This document shows, piece by piece, positions 5,418 through 7,231 of a DNA stretch of 7,231 nt; position 1 is the stretch's first letter; each line of letters begins with the position of its first letter. Source of the DNA: Planctomycetota bacterium. Its GTDB lineage: Bacteria; Planctomycetota; UBA11346. The stretch covers positions 1 to 7,231 of the forward strand of contig JACDGQ010000154.1 in assembly GCA_013821615.1 (NCBI GenBank), in the 5' to 3' direction. Under the pieces are notes generated by a model. That model was not told the origin of the DNA and did no database searches. It saw only the letters and a program-made list of their open reading frames with translations. The translations under genes were made by a program, and so were the position numbers.

Positions 5418-6161
5418 TCAATGCTCCACCCCCGTCGCATGCTGCCACGCGTGCACGATGTGCTCGACAATGACGTCGACGCCCACGCCCTGCTTCACCT
5501 GGGCGAACACGTACGGGCCGCCGCTGCGCATCTTGAGCGTATCGCGCTCCATCACGGCCAGATCGGCGCCGACGGCGGTGGCGAGGTCGGTCTTGTTGAT
5601 GATGAAGAGGTCGGACTGGGTGATGCCGGGGCCGCCCTTGCGCGGCACCTTGTCGCCACCGGCGACGTCGATGACGTAGATGATGTAGTCGGCCAGCTCG
5701 CGGCTATAGTTCGCGGCAAGGTTGTCGCCGCCCGATTCGATGAGCAGCAGCTGCGGCCGATAGAGGCCATGCAGCTCCTCGAGCGCCATCAAGTTGGCGG
5801 TGATGTCCTCGCGGATCGCGGCGTGCGGGCAGCCGCCGGTCTCGACGGCGCGGATGCGACCGGCTTCGAGGGCTTCGTTGCGGATCAGGAACTCGCCGTC
5901 CTCCTTGGTGAAGATGTCGTTGGTCACCGCGGCGATGCTCATGGTCGCGCGCAGGCGCCGGCACAGCTGCAGCATCAGCGCGGTCTTGCCGCTGCCGACC
6001 GGGCCGCCGATGCCGACGGTGAAGGCGCGCTCGCTGAAATCGCGCGGCAGCGGCTGGTCGCGCTCGTGGAAATGGCCGGCGTGCTCGAGGTGCTCGTGGG
6101 TGTGGCCGCCCGGGCCGTGGTGGTGGCCGTGGCCGTGATCGGAGATGGGCGTGATCTTCAT
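5418..6161 (-). CDS. ureG: Urease accessory GTPase UreG with His-rich N-terminus
   Basis: UreG is the cytoplasmic SIMIBI-class GTPase that, with UreF, UreH/UreD and UreE, delivers nickel to apo-urease. This one has 247 residues against about 205 in the shortest family members; the extra length is an N-terminal stretch with 11 histidines between residues 9 and 32 (HGHGHHHG, then spaced His), suited to nickel or zinc binding. The core is intact: P-loop GPVGSGKT (53-60), TNDIFTKEDGEFL (80-92), the nickel-binding CPH motif (Cys111-Pro-His113), ESGGDNLAANYS (142-153) and NKTD (189-192). The start at 6161 has AGGA 6 nt upstream; an open extension of 33 codons runs into the upstream gene's end and reads like antisense-composition peptide. 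It lies 28 nt after the acyltransferase stop, likely co-transcribed. No ureF, ureE or structural urease gene is in view to either side within the window, which is unusual since ureG normally follows ureF. Confidence 0.96.
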   Translation of the reverse strand: MKITPISDHGHGHHHGPGGHTHEHLEHAGHFHERDQPLPRDFSERAFTVGIGGPVGSGKTALMLQLCRRLRATMSIAAVTNDIFTKEDGEFLIRNEALEAGRIRAVETGGCPHAAIREDITANLMALEELHGLYRPQLLLIESGGDNLAANYSRELADYIIYVIDVAGGDKVPRKGGPGITQSDLFIINKTDLATAVGADLAVMERDTLKMRSGGPYVFAQVKQGVGVDVIVEHIVHAWQHATGVEH

Positions 6162-6167
6162 GGCGGG

Positions 6168-6171
6168 TCCT
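6168..6171 (-). promoter_or_regulatory. Ribosome-binding site supporting the ureG start
   Basis: AGGA on the minus strand, 6 nt before the ATG at 6161, within the 28-nt gap after the acyltransferase stop codon. It supports starting UreG at MKIT rather than at the upstream in-frame ATG at 6260 inside the acyltransferase gene. Confidence 0.65.
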
Positions 6172-6189
6172 GGCGCAAGGCGGTCGGGT

Positions 6190-7231
6190 TCAGGTGGCCG
6201 GGGGCGTGGCCGGGCGCGGCTGGCGCAGCAGCAGGCGCTGCAGCACGTCGCGGATGGCATTGGTGTGACGCTCGGTGAGCTGGGCCACGCCGAAGGCGTA
6301 CGCGCTCAGCAACGCGGTCAGGCCAGCGAAGAGCGCGTAGGCGGTGGCGCTGGGCGCCTGCGACAGGCCGCAGCCCCAGGCGTGCTGCACCGCGGTGCAG
6401 AGCAGCAGCAGCATGGGGAAGTGCAGCAGGTAGAGGCTGTATGAGCAGTTCGCCAGCGCCGCCGACAGCCGCTGCCCGGGCAGCGGTGCACTGCCGCGGT
6501 CGGACATCGCGCTGAGCAGGAAGACGGTGAAGACCACGCCCAGGCCGAGGTCGTTGGCGAAGCCGCCCCAGCGACCAAGGTCGAGGTGCGCCACGCGCGA
6601 ACTGGCCAGCGCTGCCAGCACCACCACGCCACCGCCCAGCCACAGCGGCACCGGCAGGCGCCACGGACACAGCCGCACCAGCACGCCGAGCAGCCACACT
6701 GCGCCGAAGGCGAGGATCTCGGGATGGGTCAGCCACGCCACCGCAGCTGCCACCACCAGGCAGGCGCCGCTGGCGAGCATGCGGCCGCGCAGGAACAGCG
6801 GCAGGGCCAGCAGCGGGAACAGCACATAGTACCAGAACTCGTTGGCCAGGCTCCACAGCGGGCCGTTGCTGCCGAGCGGTGGCGCGACGATGGTCTGCAG
6901 GTTGCCCGCGCTGGCCAAGGCGGTCAGCGGCTGCAGACGCTCGACCACGGAATACTGCAGCGCCGCGAGCGGCTGCGGCCACTGCCCGGTGTAGATGCCC
7001 TCGGCTGCGAACCAGGTGCTGCCGGCGCTGTCGATCAGCCAGCCGAGCGCCAGCGCCGGCAGCAGCACCACGTACAGCCGTGACACGCGGTTGATGGCGT
7101 AGCGCGCCAGCGAGAAGCGCTCGCGGCGCAGATCGTTCAGCACCGAGCCGCCGACCAGGAAGCCGCTGAGCACGAAGAACACCATCACAGCCTGGTGACC
7201 GAGGCCCGTGAGCAGGTAGAAGGCCGCGGTG
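6190..7231 (-). CDS. Acyltransferase-3 family integral membrane protein, N-terminus beyond window
   Basis: A membrane O-acyltransferase of the OafA/NodX class (Acyl_transf_3), which transfers acetyl or other acyl groups to sugars of LPS, capsule or exopolysaccharide. About 346 residues are visible. The frame runs off the right edge: upstream of the GTG at 7188 it still reads family sequence, ending in GHQAVMVFFVLSGFLVGG, the hallmark FFVLSGF motif. I therefore infer that about 40-60 residues, including the first helix with its conserved histidine region, are missing. Other family landmarks are RYAINRVSRLYVV (the RR-type IRR.RIYP motif), WSLANEFWYYVLFPLL (the WSL.xE.xFY..xP motif) and YSLYLLHFPMLLLL near the C-terminus. 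About nine hydrophobic segments remain. Its 28-nt spacing to ureG suggests one transcript, but no functional link between surface acylation and nickel insertion is known to me. Substrate unknown. Confidence 0.9.
   Translation of the reverse strand, partial: TAAFYLLTGLGHQAVMVFFVLSGFLVGGSVLNDLRRERFSLARYAINRVSRLYVVLLPALALGWLIDSAGSTWFAAEGIYTGQWPQPLAALQYSVVERLQPLTALASAGNLQTIVAPPLGSNGPLWSLANEFWYYVLFPLLALPLFLRGRMLASGACLVVAAAVAWLTHPEILAFGAVWLLGVLVRLCPWRLPVPLWLGGGVVVLAALASSRVAHLDLGRWGGFANDLGLGVVFTVFLLSAMSDRGSAPLPGQRLSAALANCSYSLYLLHFPMLLLLCTAVQHAWGCGLSQAPSATAYALFAGLTALLSAYAFGVAQLTERHTNAIRDVLQRLLLRQPRPATPPAT

Overview
The window is a GC-rich bacterial stretch with six protein genes (two cut by the window edges). 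It has long overlapping antisense open frames that are only a by-product of the base composition. The gene style is Gram-negative: exported proteins have Sec-type signal peptides, and there is an RbsB/RbsA-type sugar importer, an ABC exporter, a GlcG/HbpS-like periplasmic protein and a urease accessory GTPase. The intergenic heptamer/octamer arrays make me lean towards Verrucomicrobiota (Opitutaceae-like), but this is a tentative impression; a proteobacterium is not excluded.

Layout. (1) 1-1800, minus strand: a sugar ABC importer operon, read from a candidate promoter near 1774-1800. The periplasmic binding protein gene (756-1751) comes first and the ATPase gene (532 to the left edge) second. 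Between them lies a 32-bp perfect inverted repeat built from a 7-bp unit. (2) 1752-2203: a 452-bp gene-free region holding an inverted pair of 8-bp-unit arrays about 306 bp apart. (3) 2204-4030, minus strand: a 608-residue fused permease/ATPase ABC exporter (MsbA/multidrug type). (4) 4031-4362: a 332-bp divergent intergenic region with a candidate promoter for the exporter. (5) 4363-5148, plus strand: a secreted GlcG/HbpS-like (DUF336) protein. (6) 5149-5417: a repeat-rich convergent intergenic region with a ~104-bp tandem duplication that includes the last codons of the preceding gene, a third (7-bp-unit) array family and a strong perfect hairpin. (7) 5418-6161, minus strand: ureG with a histidine-rich N-terminus. 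(8) 6190 to the right edge, minus strand: an acyltransferase-3 membrane protein lying directly upstream of ureG.

The two importer genes work together; the exporter, the heme-binding-like protein and the acyltransferase/ureG pair look functionally unrelated to each other. UreG appears without any other urease gene in view.

The most interesting signal is non-coding. Four of the five complete gene ends are followed, 9-29 nt after the stop codon, by an array of 2.5-4.5 short tandem units in the same sense orientation. Each array has an inverted partner, so each transcript could close a long stem. The three loci use three different unit sequences (GGAGTGC, AGTCCGGA, GGCTGAC) but the same architecture. 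No phage, CRISPR, IS element, tRNA or rRNA was seen.
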